Assembly (NCBI GenBank): GCA_028532985.1 | Contig: JANCIK010000011.1 | Coordinates: 682,001-746,000, forward strand | Length of the DNA: 64,000 nt | From: Stropharia rugosoannulata | Lineage: Eukaryota > Basidiomycota > Agaricomycetes > Agaricales > Strophariaceae | Direction of reading: 5' to 3' | Part shown: one piece after another, positions 37,207 through 49,082 of the stretch | Numbering within the stretch: position 1 is the first letter of the stretch | Layout of the letters: each line of letters opens with the position of its first letter | Made by a program: the position numbers and the translations under genes | Notes under the pieces: model-generated | What the model was told of the DNA's origin: nothing | Seen by the model: only the letters and a program-made list of their open reading frames with translations | Database searches by the model: none

Positions 37207-37769
37207 GAGTAGCATAAGGGCTAGCAATGCTATACTTCAAGCGTAGCAGTAGACCGGCACTTAAGTGCCCTTGTCTATTCTCAATTTACTAGTCTCTAAT
37301 CAATCATATCACCACGTTTCTCCTCCCTCTCCCCTGATGCGCGCAGACATTCCATATTTCTTGATTTCTTACCCGATTACACATTCTGCACCCTCCCCTT
37401 CCCACCTACCTTAAAAACACCACTTTTTTTCTGCCAAACTCACCAGCGTGCTGCTTTCTCTTCGATCCAGACAGCACCGATTGTATCACATATACTCACC
37501 CTTACTTGTTTAATTAAAGGTCCTCCTGTCTTGGTCTGTCGCGTTCCGGTGTTTCTGCTGAGTATGATTTTCTTTCAATTGCGCAGCGAGTGTTACTGCT
37601 CCCCACTCAATTTCCGCAGGCAAAATAGTGACTCGGGACTTTTTGTAAGTTTGCTGATGCGGTCTCTATGCAGGTTATTTATGTAATTATACGGATCTGT
37701 GAGCAAGTTAGACTTGTGAGGCAAAAAAATCATGAAAAATATCAAACTAAGTAATACCTGCAGAATTTA
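37207..37769. other. 3' flank of NAP1
   Basis: Pyrimidine-rich sequence with repeated CTCCCTCTC-like runs, no coding pattern. It presumably carries the NAP1 3' untranslated region. Confidence 0.4.
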
Positions 37770-38039
37770 TTAACCAGCACCCGTCAGTTCGTCTTCCGAT
37801 GCGGGTACAGCATAGTCCTTTGTTAACGTATCGAGGTACCACTGCGTAATAACTGACTTTAAGTCGACAGGAATGTTTCTACCATCATTGCACAAGGTTT
37901 CTCCCTCTGGATAAGAGTATCTCCTGACAATGCCGCCAGCTCAGACAGACCCTGAGCAAGATACGAGAAATGCCTCGCAAGGAGAACAAAGTCCATTGAA
38001 TGGCGCTAGGACGCGTGTCGTCCCGTTTTGTTTACTCAT
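37770..38039 (-). pseudogene. 90-codon ORF interrupted by one in-frame TGA
   Basis: Reading from ATG at 38039, the frame runs MSKQNGTTRVLAPFNGL for 32 codons. It meets a TGA at 37941-37943 and continues in the same frame for 56 codons (RRYSYPEGETLCNDGRN, ITQWYLDTLTKDYAVP) to TAA at 37770-37772. The second half has the composition of a real protein C-terminus. It may be a decayed gene piece or the last exons of a gene with an intron over the TGA. No family is recognised. Confidence 0.35.
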
Positions 38040-38248
38040 CTAAAAATAAAAATCATCCACTTTCAAATCCGTGACGGACTCACTACCCCCTTACTGCCCC
38101 CATCATCACAGCTTATTTTCTGTGCAAAAGGAGCGCCTGCTGCCCACCTGACCCTGTGTAGTGCTTTCCTGAACTCTGTTTGCTGCCTGCTGCTCACATA
38201 TACCATAGGCTACATGCCACAACAATTGACGACCAAATAACAAGAAAA

Positions 38249-38272
38249 GCTCAAGCGCTCAAGCGCTCAAGG
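38249..38272. repeat. Short direct repeat, gctcaagcg x 2.7
   Basis: Three close copies of gctcaagcg/gctcaagg in tandem, about 110 nt upstream of the NACHT gene start. A minor repeat of no assigned role. Confidence 0.5.
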
Positions 38273-38379
38273 CAGAATCAAAGTCATTGCTACGTGATCA
38301 GATTCAGCCAGATTGGCCTGGAGCCTAAGTCTGACTAAGAGGCTTGCATACAGCAACTCCATATCATCCCTCCTTCAAC

Positions 38380-40878
38380 ATGAGCATACGTATGAACATT
38401 TTAGAGGGGTCGGAGAATGTTGTGATAAATGGGGCGCAGTTCATCGCGGCAAGGGAACATCATACACATACCCAAATCATTACTGCAGCCGTTGACAACG
38501 GCCGTAGGGGTGAGTTGCTCTCTTCTATGGCCGAACTGCGATGAGAATAACCAATGAACTGTGTGCGCTTACTTCTTAGGACTGGATCTACTTCACCAAC
38601 GTATTTCACCTGGCGCGTTCCATAACTCGGACGAGCGTTACGACCCACCGAAATGCCACCCAAGGACCCGAGAAGCAGTCTTGAATCTCATCACAAACTG
38701 GGTCGGGGACTTTAAGAAGGCAAACTGCTTCCTGTGGATGTACGGTCCTGCTGGTGCAGGCAAATCTGCCATCGCCCAAACAATAGCAGAGAGATGCCAC
38801 GCGCTCGGCCTGCTCGCTGCGGCTTTCTTCTTTTCTCGTACTGCTGCGGGACGGAATAACAAGACAAGTTTGGTGTTGACGATTGTCTACCAGCTTTGCA
38901 CCGCCATTCCGGAGATACGAGAGAATGTTGGAAAGGCTATAGAAAGGGATCCTGCACTGCTTTCCAAGTCGTTGGAAGCACAGATCAAGGTACTGTTCGT
39001 GGACGTTCTGAACAGCATCTCGAGTGAGGTATTACTTACACGACCGAGGCTCATCATCATCGACGGCCTGGACGAATGCAACGACGCGGAGGCTCAAGAA
39101 TACATCTTGCTGACATTATCAGAGGCAGCACAAGACCTGGAGGTGCCCGTGTCCTTCCTCGTCGCTAGTCGTCCAGAGCAGCAAATTCGAGACGCGTTTA
39201 ATGAGGACTTACTCTCCTCAATGACCACTACAGTTATATTGGACGATACGTTTCAGCCTGATGAAGACATTCGTACTTTTCTTGAAGATAAGTTCCAGAT
39301 GATCAAGAAGAAGCATCCATCGCGTGCACGGTTCCTAGATCCTTGGCCAACACCTAGTGATATCCCAGAGCTGGTGCGGAAGTCATCTGGACAGTTCATT
39401 TATGCCGCAACAGTGATGAAGTACATCGAATCGCGGAAACACCTGCCTCCCCAAAGATTACAAATTATCTTCGGACTAACTTCGACCACTGCAGAAGACA
39501 CGCCGTTTGCAGCACTGGATGTTGTATACCTGCATATATTCGCATCTGCAGGTAGCTTGGACAAAGTTATTGATCTTTTCTACGTTCTTCTGCTGGCGGA
39601 TACGCGCATGGTTGAGAAAATCCCAATCGAAATCGAGAAGTTCTTGCTTTATCAGCCTGGGGAAATCGATATAGTGCTCAGCGAGCTTTATTCAATTCTC
39701 GTTGTGCCCGCAGCCGAGGACCCAAAGGGTATCATCCGTATATCTCACGCGTCATTGAGCGATTTCCTAAGAGACCGCTCGCGTTCTGGGAGGTTCTTTA
39801 TTGACTATGGCAAAGGGTATGCGCGCATTACAACCCTGATCCTCAAGCATATTGCCTTCGAGGGTGCGTTACACTGCTTGAGTTGTTTTTATCAAATCTA
39901 ATCGGCACACATCCAGTTGAGAACTGGCATGATCTCAGCCTTCACCTATTTGAAAATGGTCCAAAGGCCCAGTCAACTGTTGAGCTTTGTGACGCTCTGT
40001 ACGAACTTGATTTAGCAACATTTCTGAACTGGCTTTCGGAAAATGTTACCCCAAAAAGAAGTAATATCCCCATCGTCTTCTGGAGCAAAGTGAGCGTTGA
40101 TGATCGTTGGCCAAACATTCCAGCATTTCTGTTTTGGTTGAAGAAACATGTAAGTCTTTAATTTTTTAATAATATTCATTGTACTTGTTCTGATAAAGCT
40201 ATTAGCATCATCCTAATCCGAATAAGGACATCGAAGAACACGTCACGAGTGCATTTGATACCTGGGTAGCAACCCAACTGTCTGTTTACCCCCAAATGCC
40301 AGGGACAACATACTTGCTAACGGCGGTGACTCTAAAGGATGTGTACCCAAAAGAGCACGAGAACACGTTCATAGTTATAAACGACGGGCTCAATTGGGAC
40401 CCTGCGGATGTCTCTGACATGAAGAAGATAGACCCTTTGCACTTCTTTGATTTGTATGAAGGGCCTGGCTATGCGGCAGTGTACTATAATGACATAGCCA
40501 ATTTCCTGACCGATAAAGTCCGAGCAAAGGAGTACTACGTGGGCCCGGAGCGATACTTTGCCTTTGTCAAATTACTCATTGAGTTTCTTGTTCGAGAGTA
40601 AGGCTTTGATTCAATTCCCTTTCAATGCATTGTCTGATATTATATTGTACTATAGGGCTAACAATGACGTAGACAAATGGTGGTCAGAAGCAGCACCTGT
40701 ATCATCTCTTCTTTCTGCAGCTCTTGCTCTAGCTCAAAGAAGTGAGGATTTGAAAGAGTATCTGACATTGTCTATGCAACACCTTGAATTATCAAATAAA
40801 CAACTTCAGATCTGGGCGGAAGTGGAGAGAGTTTTGCATGCTATTCAATTGTACCTACAGAAATCCGCTGAATTATAG
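38380..40878 (+). CDS. NACHT-domain NTPase, NLR-like (STAND) protein
   Basis: A STAND-type P-loop NTPase of the sort that forms fungal NLR-like receptors. Exon 1 starts MSIRMNILEGSENVVINGAQ, the N-terminal motif common in mushroom NACHT proteins, and joins through an intron at about 38514-38579 to LDLLHQRISPGAFHNSDERY. The Walker A motif is MYGPAGAGKSAIAQ and Walker B is PRLIIIDGLDECND, with a sensor-like FLVASRPEQQIRDAF. Later parts read SGQFIYAATVMKYIESRKHL and RISHASLSDFLRDRSRSG, also typical. Three downstream exons encode a C-terminal region (HDLSLHLFENGPKAQSTVEL to a final LYLQKSAEL) that shows no ankyrin, WD40 or TPR repeats. NLR-like proteins are thought to act in non-self or pathogen sensing, but this one's role is only inferred. 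Confidence 0.82.
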
Positions 40879-41111
40879 GCTCGTGTCAGATCTGGGTATG
40901 TTTTGTGGTTGGACTCGCAATATTCGTGTTGGATATATTAGCGTTCGGCCTCGTGGGGTGCTGTGCATTTTGACTGCACTAATCACGAGTGAACTTGTTA
41001 CACGAGAGCTCGCAGTCACTGGACATTATATTTATATGCTTGGGGTTTTGGTAATATAGCTTCGAAATACTGGATATTATGTTTATTCATTCACGGAGCT
41101 CTGCTTGAACT

Positions 41112-41338
41112 CTGCAGCGGGGCAGTTAACCTCAGTGACTCTCAAAGATGTGTATCAAGATGAACACGAGTATGCGTTCAAAGTCATAAAAGATGCGTTG
41201 AATTGGGGCCCTACGGATATCTGAAGCATAACGAGGAATGACTGTCTCCATATCATCACCCCACGGAATAGGACTGACTTTTTAAAAAAGTATTACGACG
41301 GCATTGCTGATTTTTTAACTGACCAACCAAACTACTGC
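41112..41338 (+). pseudogene. Decayed partial copy of the NLR C-terminal exon
   Basis: The stretch aligns by eye with 40315-40525 of the NACHT gene. Shared blocks include gtgactct.aa.gatgtgta, gaacacgag, ttgaattggg.ccct.cggatatct, and tatta.gacggcattgctgattt. It starts out as LTSVTLKDVYQDEHEYAF and stops at a TGA after about 38 codons, with further indels. It is a relic of a tandem duplication or of a second gene copy. Confidence 0.7.
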
Positions 41339-41604
41339 TAACCTCAAGCTAACCTCCTGGTTTGCATCAAGTCGCAGCCGCGCTTCTTGGGAATAAATGG
41401 CGGAGTCTGCCGCCTGCGCCAGTGCGCGCGAAGTTGTTTGTCAGTTCCCATGTTTCGCTTAACTTTCCTCAGTGCTCACACAACCAATCATGTATACCAT
41501 GTGGTCTTTTGATATCGCATTATGCAGACGGCGCAGTGACCGCGAGAACGAATACGAAGAAACTGCGAAGATTCTTTCGTCCGGGCTGCAACCTCTTCAT
41601 TCAC

Positions 41605-43895
41605 TATGGCCCGGATTTCGAAGCGAGTATATGCGCTCGTGTCTCTTAGTCTGCTCGGAATAGGCTTGTTATACCTTCCGGACACCGAACAGTTACTTCA
41701 AGTCAAGTCTACTCATGATGCCGGAAATGCAGAGTTCTCGTGGGATAAGGTGTGCTCTACGATAGTCCTCTGAATATGGGTTATAACGACGCTGTATTGT
41801 AGATCACTGCACACAAGACTCTGAAATGGCAAGACTGCTACGAGGACAGGGAGTGTGCAAGACTTCTGGTATGCTCTAGGTCTGTATTCTCGCAACAATA
41901 CTGAAACTCTGGCCAGGTTCCTATGAACTACTCTGAACCGGATGGGGAGCAATACAACCTCGCGCTCATCCGCAAGCCAGCGGTCGTTCCGCCCGAGTCT
42001 GGATTCTATCGTGGTCCGGTCCTTTTCAACCCTGGTGGTCCAGGTGGCAGTGGAATTGACATGATTCGGGGGCCAAGGGGGGAGCTATTCAGCACCATTT
42101 TGGGGCCGCAATTCGACATCCTAAGTTTCGATCCCAGAGGTAGGCAAATTCACATTAACGGTACAAACGACTGATCTATCACCGCAAGGTATTTCGCGTT
42201 CAACGCCGCGTGCTTCGTTCTTCGAGACGGATGTCGAGAGAGTGCTCTGGGAAGAGGGAGAACTGGCGGGCGGCTTGTTCAATGTTCCCCTTGTATGGGC
42301 CAGGGCTCGCGTCCAAGCGCAGCTCGCTGGAGAGACCGATACGGGATTCTTGAGGCATATCAACACCGATAACACTGCGCGCGACATGCTGCGCATTGTG
42401 GAAGCTCACGGGAGGTCTAAAATTCAATACTGGGGGTTTTCGTAAGTCTGCGATATTCCAACGGGTATGCTATGTTGCCAACTATGTTGTTCTAGCTATG
42501 GCTCAGTCTTGGGCGCTTCATTCGCTGCCATGTTCCCAGTACGCCTGTTCCTCCACAGCCTACTCACATTTAAACTCAATCATTCCGTCTTCAGGACAAA
42601 ATTGAACGCTTCATTATCGACGGTGTTGCTGATTCCGAGAACTACTATGCCAGTAGGTCGCGCACATATTGGAGTGATTTTCACCGTACTTACTAGTCCA
42701 CGTTAAGCACTGTGGTCGAATAACCTCATGGACACAGACAAAGTGATGGACAGCTTCTACACCGGATGCGCTGCGGCTGGCCCAAGTGGCTGTGCATTCT
42801 GGGCCCCCGAAGCAGACGATATTCGTCAAAACTTGACTCGCCTCCGCAAATCAGTAGAGGCTAACCCAGTTCCCATACGCACCAAGTCCGGGTACGGAAT
42901 CCTGGATGCCAGCAAACTCGAAATGGCTCTTTTCACGGGACTGTATAAGCCCTACGAAGCGTTTCCTGTGCTCGCACAGGGCCTGGCTGAGCTTGCCACC
43001 GGGTCTGGAAGCATTCTCTTTGACAGGGTGAACCCGCCAAAGTACGAATGCGCCTGTGACTCGCCTGAGCGTGCGCTTGAGAGCGTGGGTGATTCACAGG
43101 CGGCCGTACTATGTAATGACGGTGATGACGTTCCCGACGACTTGAAGTCGACGCAGGAACACTTTAAGTTGATGCTGAAGAACTCCCCGGACTGGGGAGC
43201 CTACTGGGCTAATATTAGAACGAGCTGTGTGTGAGTCTCGACGTTCCTTCTCAATTCGTAATATCTAAAGTTTGGCAACAGAGGATGGCCGAAGTTCCCC
43301 AAGGACCACTTCCAAGGACCATTCATCGCCAATACAAGTCATCCTATCTTGTTAATTGGAAATACTGCAGGTACAGTGGCGTATGGAACCTGATACTTTG
43401 AACGTATGTCTAACCTGGATATCAGACCCGGTGACTCCCCTATGGGCGTGAGTCAATTCAAATTTTTTTTTTTTTGCACTCGTGGTTCTAAGAACCAATG
43501 CATACATTTCAGAGCCAAGAAAATGTCTAAGGGGTTCAAAGACTCGGTAGTGCTTACACAGGATTCAGCCGGGGTAAGCATCGTATTAGTATATTAACAA
43601 CTTCTTGACGTGTAATAACATTTCTCCTTAGCACTGCTCGCTGTCCGCTCCATCACTATGCACTGTGAAATATGTCCGCGACTACTTTATCGACGGCACG
43701 CTTCCACCCCCTGACACCGTCTGCCAGCCTATTACACAGCCTTTCCCTTCGGAACAGGTGGCAGCTAGTGAGAAGACACAACAGGCCCCCCTTCCTCACG
43801 ATGTCGCACCTGAAGATGCGGAGATCTTTCAGGCACTGGTTGATCTCAGCAAAGACACGGGTATTGTGCCGTTCTTGGGAAAGCTGATGTTTTAA
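41605..43895 (+). CDS. Alpha/beta hydrolase, TAP-like peptidase (S33-type)
   Basis: A tripeptidyl-aminopeptidase-like hydrolase anchored or secreted through an N-terminal hydrophobic segment (VYALVSLSLLGIGLLYL). It continues WQDCYEDRECARLLVPMNYS, the oxyanion loop NPGGPGGSGIDMI, and FDILSFDPRGISRSTPR. The nucleophile elbow is YWGFSYGSVLGASFAAMFP, split by an intron after WGFS. The Asp is in GNTADPVTPL and the His in DSAGHCS, followed by the usual C-terminal Cys-containing block. The intron at about 42651-42708 (donor gtaggt) joins NYYA to TLWSNNLMDTDKVMDSFY, restoring the family sequence. All three catalytic residues are present. About eight introns are inferred, one with a long T run near 43460. 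Peptide or ester substrates are possible. Confidence 0.88.
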
Positions 43896-44057
43896 TGTAA
43901 GTTTTAATAACATTGTGTATATTAGAACTGGATGCAGCCGGTCGTAAAATCAAAATGCACACCCTACTCATCTGAAATGTTACAGAGTGAGAACTCGAAT
44001 AGTCAAATCTTCATATTACCGCGCACTTTGATACATACAGCAAAGGTGAATGTGAAA

Positions 44058-46239
44058 CTAGTTACCAACTGCGTCCAAGACAAGGTTCCTGGCCCGAACA
44101 GAGCGAGTCGCGACAGAACACTCGAAAGGGAGTGGGTGTCTGATCTCATATAAGCTAACAATTGTGAGGGAAAAAGAAAGCGAAAGAACACACGATATAA
44201 GTCCATCTTTATACTCGGGCTTTATGGGAATTTCATTGCCATTCGAATCCTTTTTCTTGCTGATAATGAAGTTCTGCAGAACCAAAGCAAACATCAAGGA
44301 TGCCTGAAAAATTGTTAAATGACTTGGTGGTAAATTAATGAGCACAAATTAACATGCCGTAGACATCGCAAGTTGCGCCCCAGGACAGTATCTGCACCAA
44401 AGTTGCTATTTAAAAGGCTTTATCCAAGCTGTTATTACCACCTACCTCCTGCCAAACCCGAATGAGTAATCGACAGTGTCGTCATTTAACGTGCCATCCT
44501 TGTTAAAGAAACGGTCGGGATTGAATACTTCGGGATGAGGGTACCTCTTCGTATTACGTGTTATTGCCCTATAGGTACATGCAGTAAGTTCAATAGCACA
44601 TGGCCAATGCGAATAAACGGCTATGGGATGAATAAGACGCACCACACATTGGCAACAACAGTGCAGCCTAAAAAGAACTAATCAGTGTTGATAATTTATG
44701 CGAGGGTTCAATTCAAACCTTTTGGTATGTAATATCCCTGGTATATATCGTTGTCCGTGGTGGCATGAGCAACTCCAAGAGGTCCTACTGGCCTCCACCG
44801 CAAAATTTCTCTCATCACTGCCGTAACATATGGCAAAGAAGACAAGTCGTCAAACGTAACCAATCGCTCAAATCCAACCACGTTTTCGATTTCTCGTCTC
44901 GCTTTGCTCTGAACATCTGGAAACAGAGGCATTACCAAAAAGAAAGATGAAATCAGCGATGCTGTCTGTGGGGGCATGAATAGAATATCATATTGTAGCG
45001 GTAGTACGTGCACTGACCGTGTCGGCTCCTCCTGAAATATGATTCAGATACAAGTATAGTCAGGACAGTAATTGACTTGATTAGAAACCAATGATCACCT
45101 GCATAAGCTACTGTGCACACATTTGCAATTTCAAGGCGCTCTTCATCGGATTGACAACCCTCTAACAGACTCGTAGCCATGCACGGGATAGCGTTGCCCT
45201 CTGCCTGAGTATATGTGATATGTGGTGTAATAGGGTATTGAGAAGCGAAATTACAGATCGGCAGAAAATAAATACACGTACAATCTTTTTGCGAAGATTC
45301 TCGAAAGGTGCATCACGCATTTCATGAGCCATGGCCCGTCCTTTAAGTGCAAAGCGCTTGAACGCGGCTCCAGGAAACCAGGTAGGGATATACCGAAGGA
45401 TGGGCACCACATCCAACAGGAATGCACTGGCAGGATAGCCCTCTGAGAGAGTGCCGATTGCATTTTCCGCAAGTTCTATGTAGTAGTCGTTTTTCGGGGA
45501 AACGTCGTGCCCATATACAATTGACATAATCACTGCCCCAGGCAGACTGGTCGATTTAAATGTTAATACAGCTACATCGCAAGGGCCTTAACTCACGTCC
45601 GGCAGTGCTCCAGAAATTCGTCGGGAGTAGTAACTAGACCATGAAGTAAGTCGTAGACTTTCCTTGTCTGTATCGATCGGTAGGAAAGTAAAGATTCTAC
45701 CCTCATATTCTGCTGAAGGTAGCGCCTATGCATCTTGAATCTCGCATTGTAAGGGTAAAATGGGAAGATCATATTCGTCCAATCCATCCTAGTAGTGCAG
45801 GAAGGACCAAGATTAGTGGGCATAATGAAAACAAATTACTGACTCACAGATCCATCATAGGCATTCCAGGTCTACTGGAATAGATTGCAGAGCGTTTTAC
45901 CAAGAGCTCTTCACAGACTTCTTGCGAGTTAAGTACAACTGTACTCCTTCCAAACACTCCGAAGTGGCAGATGTCACCTGTACGGAGTCAGCATATAAAA
46001 TAGCTTGAACTTGTTCTTCAAAGAAGAAAGAACAGACCATATTTATTGGCCCATTCAGTGAATTTTAGCCATGCAAATGAGGAGGGAAGGTCTCCCAAAT
46101 TCCCAAGAATAAAATTTCCTGGTGGTCCAGGCGGATACGGTGGGCGGGAGACACTACGGCGAGAGTTAATGTATATCAGCCGAGTGAGTCCTACCAGCAG
46201 TATGGCTAATAGGAGAGTAGTAACAGTATTAGTCGCCAT
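44058..46239 (-). CDS. Cytochrome P450 monooxygenase 1
   Basis: A microsomal P450. The N-terminal anchor is VTTLLLAILLVGLTRLIYI, followed by the proline-rich PPYPPGPPGNFILGNLGDLP. Downstream exons give SRPGMPMMDL, YGHDVSPKNDYYIELAENAI, FEMRD-like sequence, the I-helix GGADTTAS, the ExxR helix MREILRWRP, and the heme loop FGFGRRYCPGAQLA with the Cys thiolate ligand. The final exon is HPLPFECSVATRS and ends with TAG at 44058-44060. It resembles mushroom P450s often annotated as O-methylsterigmatocystin oxidoreductase-like, but the substrate cannot be known. Start chosen at MATNTV (46239); an in-frame Met lies at 46290. It is the intact member of a tandem pair with the broken gene at 47245-50618. 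Confidence 0.88.
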
Positions 46240-46309
46240 GAGATTCAATGTTAAACGAGTCTGTTCCTTTTCCCTTGCTGATAAATACATATGTAACGTT
46301 TAAAAGTAT

Positions 46310-46330
46310 GTGGGAGAGCTCTCACGTCCG
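46310..46330. promoter_or_regulatory. Palindromic promoter motif shared by both P450 genes
   Basis: GTGGGAGAGCTCTCACGTCCG lies about 71 nt upstream of the P450 1 start. The same core (GTGAGAGAGTTCTCACGTCG) occurs about 77 nt upstream of the P450 2 start. The GAGAGCTCTC centre is a palindrome. It may be a shared transcription-factor site or a remnant of the gene duplication. Confidence 0.4.
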
Positions 46331-47244
46331 ATGGCATATGACAGCCCAATGACTGATATAGAAGACACTGTGATTGTACTGACATGAGTATTAATATTAA
46401 ATTCTCCATGACAAGAATAGAGCTTCGAGCTTCATGATATTTGAGGGCTAGTAGTGGTTAGGTTGAAAGTGTGGGGATTCCTGGATCATTGAAGATTACA
46501 GATCGTTGTCAGTATAATTATACTCTAGTACATTGCTATGCCAAGATCATGTATGATTACATTAGCCTTGACTTTGAAGTCATCTGCAGCGACACAACCG
46601 TCTGCGCTTTATTTAGTACAAGGTCGGAATATAGCTACCGGTTTCCCTACAGATATATGGAGTAATAAAAAACTGTTAAAAATAATTGCTTCTGCAGTCG
46701 CTGTCATTCTTGACCAATACTTAGCTTACGATCGACAGCAGCTACATATTTTTGCTATCTCCGTTTCGTCTTCTTCCAATTTACTGTGCAATGTGTCTGT
46801 GCCCCATGACACCGTGGTACGTACTCTATCGGTCTATGCTATTGCGTTTCTGAGAACTAAGTACTGTCTTGTGATACTTACTGTAACCAAGTCCACGCTA
46901 TGCCAAGTCTGAACTGGCACGACTCACGGGCGCTTAACTCAAAATCTATTTATAGACAATTGGTAGATGGCTCCTTAGATACAATGCGTAAAGCAGCCTT
47001 TTACAAAATTGAACATCTTAACCAAAACTTAACCGAAATTTCGCGTTTATCAAGTAAAAAACTTATGATAAGGGAGAGGGAACTTGTTCTGCAGCAAATT
47101 TTGTCCTTTGGCAAAGTAGAATCACACTAGGTCCCGGGAAACATACGTACAACATATAGTATTGAGATTTATCATATGGCGCTAAGACTTGAATCTTGAA
47201 GGATCATCAAACATCCCTGATAAGTGTGTTTTCACCGTGCCGTC
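46331..47244. other. Intergenic between the tandem P450 genes
   Basis: The stretch is AT-rich and carries no supported gene. It should hold the upstream promoter part of P450 1 and the 3' untranslated region of P450 2. Confidence 0.4.
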
Positions 47245-47615
47245 TCACTCGCTCTTTCCAACGGCTTCCAAAATGAGAGCGCGAGCCTCCGTGGAACGGA
47301 CCTTGACGTCGCACTCGAATGGAAGTGGGTGCCTTAATGTGAGTATATTAAGCCAAAGCTCAAACATGTTGTGAAAGAAGCATTAAATGACTCACTCTAT
47401 AAGACCATCTGAATATTCTGCCACTACAGGTATCTCCTTTCCGGACGAGTCTTTCTTTTTACAGATGGTAAAATTTTGGAGAACCCGTGCGAATGCCATG
47501 CGTAGCTAATTCCACAGTACTACATCAGCTTCGTATGGTCGCAATATCAAGGAACTCTCGGCGTACAGTAAAAGTGGCAAAATGTTGTCCAGGGCAAATT
47601 CTAAAATAGGATAAG

Positions 47616-47640
47616 CTTCAGTCCGAGGCGCGGACTGAAG
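47616..47640. repeat. Short hairpin in a P450 2 intron
   Basis: CTTCAGTCC and GGACTGAAG form a perfect 9-bp stem with a 7-nt loop. The stem lies in the intron between FGFGRR and the CPG exon. Confidence 0.4.
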
Positions 47641-49082
47641 AACAGTGCTCAGGGCTTAATCTCAGAACCTACCTCCGTCCAAAGCCAAACGCATAATCGA
47701 CATTGTCGTCATTCAATGCACCGTCTTTGTTGAAGAACCTTTCTGGGTTGAACCTGTCCGGCTCTGGATACACCTCGGGATTATGTGCAATGGCCCTACG
47801 TGTCCAAAGGTCAGTAGTCATTCTTACATTATCCAAGCACAAATGATACACCATATGTTACTGACAACTGTGCACCCTGAAGAACCCGTTGTATTTATCA
47901 ACTATATAGACTTTCATTGCAGATGCATACCTTTTGGAATGTAGTACCCCTTGTACGTATCTTCTTGGGTAGTGGCGTGGGCAACAGATAAAGGTACAAC
48001 CGGTCTCCAGCGTAAGACTTCTCTGAACAGGGCTTCGAGATATGGCAATGAGGGCAAGTCCGTATTTGAGACGAGTCGAGTAGGGCCAACGACATTATCG
48101 ATTTCACGTCTTGCCTTTTCTTGGGCGTCGGGGAACATTGTCATCGCCAAGAAAAATGTCAACAAAGAAGATGCTGTCTGCAAAACACGCATGTCAATTG
48201 ACTCAGTAATGTCTATATTGATGGTGGTACTTACAGTATCGGAGGCACCTTCATTATTGGAGTGATGTGAGATGTGAGATTCCTCATGGCTGAAAGTAGT
48301 ATGACTGCACCTGCATAGCCTGTTGCACAGACGTTTGCAGCTTCGGCAACATCTTCTTCAGTCTTACAGCCCTCTATAAACTGCGCAGCCACGCAGCTTG
48401 GTGCTTTCCCGTCTTTCTAAAGAAAACGGTGAAGATAGAGCTGTTAAATAGGTTAAGTGAGCTAGATACCAGACCTACAAGTTTTTGGCGAACATTCTCA
48501 AACGGAACGTCGCGCATTTCAAAAGCCATGGCTCTTCCCGCAAGTCCGAAACGCTTGAAAGCGGCCCCAGGGACCCAGGCTGGAATATGTTTGAGGATGG
48601 GTATCACGTCTAGTAGAAATGCACTGGCAGGATATCCTTCTGAGAGTGCGCCAATTGCCCGTTCGGCAAGATCTACGTAGTAGTCCTTACTGGGAGAAAC
48701 GTCATGCCCGTACATGACCGCCATAATGACCGCTCCTGGTAGACTGTGCTCATTATCAGAAAACATGTGTAATGTTCAACATACTCTATCTCACGTTCGG
48801 CAGTGGTCCTTATGATCCTCTGGAGTTGAGAGAAGTCCATAAAGAAAATCGTTCATCTTTCGGAGCTGAGTGGGGTAGTATGTTACTAAACTTTCTGTCT
48901 TCATAAATTGCTGGAAAAGACGCCTATGTAATTTGAACCGTGCGTTGTAAGGGAAGAAAGCGACGTCTATTTCGAGCCATCCCATTCTGACAGTAATACG
49001 GTTAATATCAAGTTAACTGTATTTTAGGATGGAGGATAGAGCCGACGTACAAGTCCATCATTGGCATGGAGGGTCTACTGTA

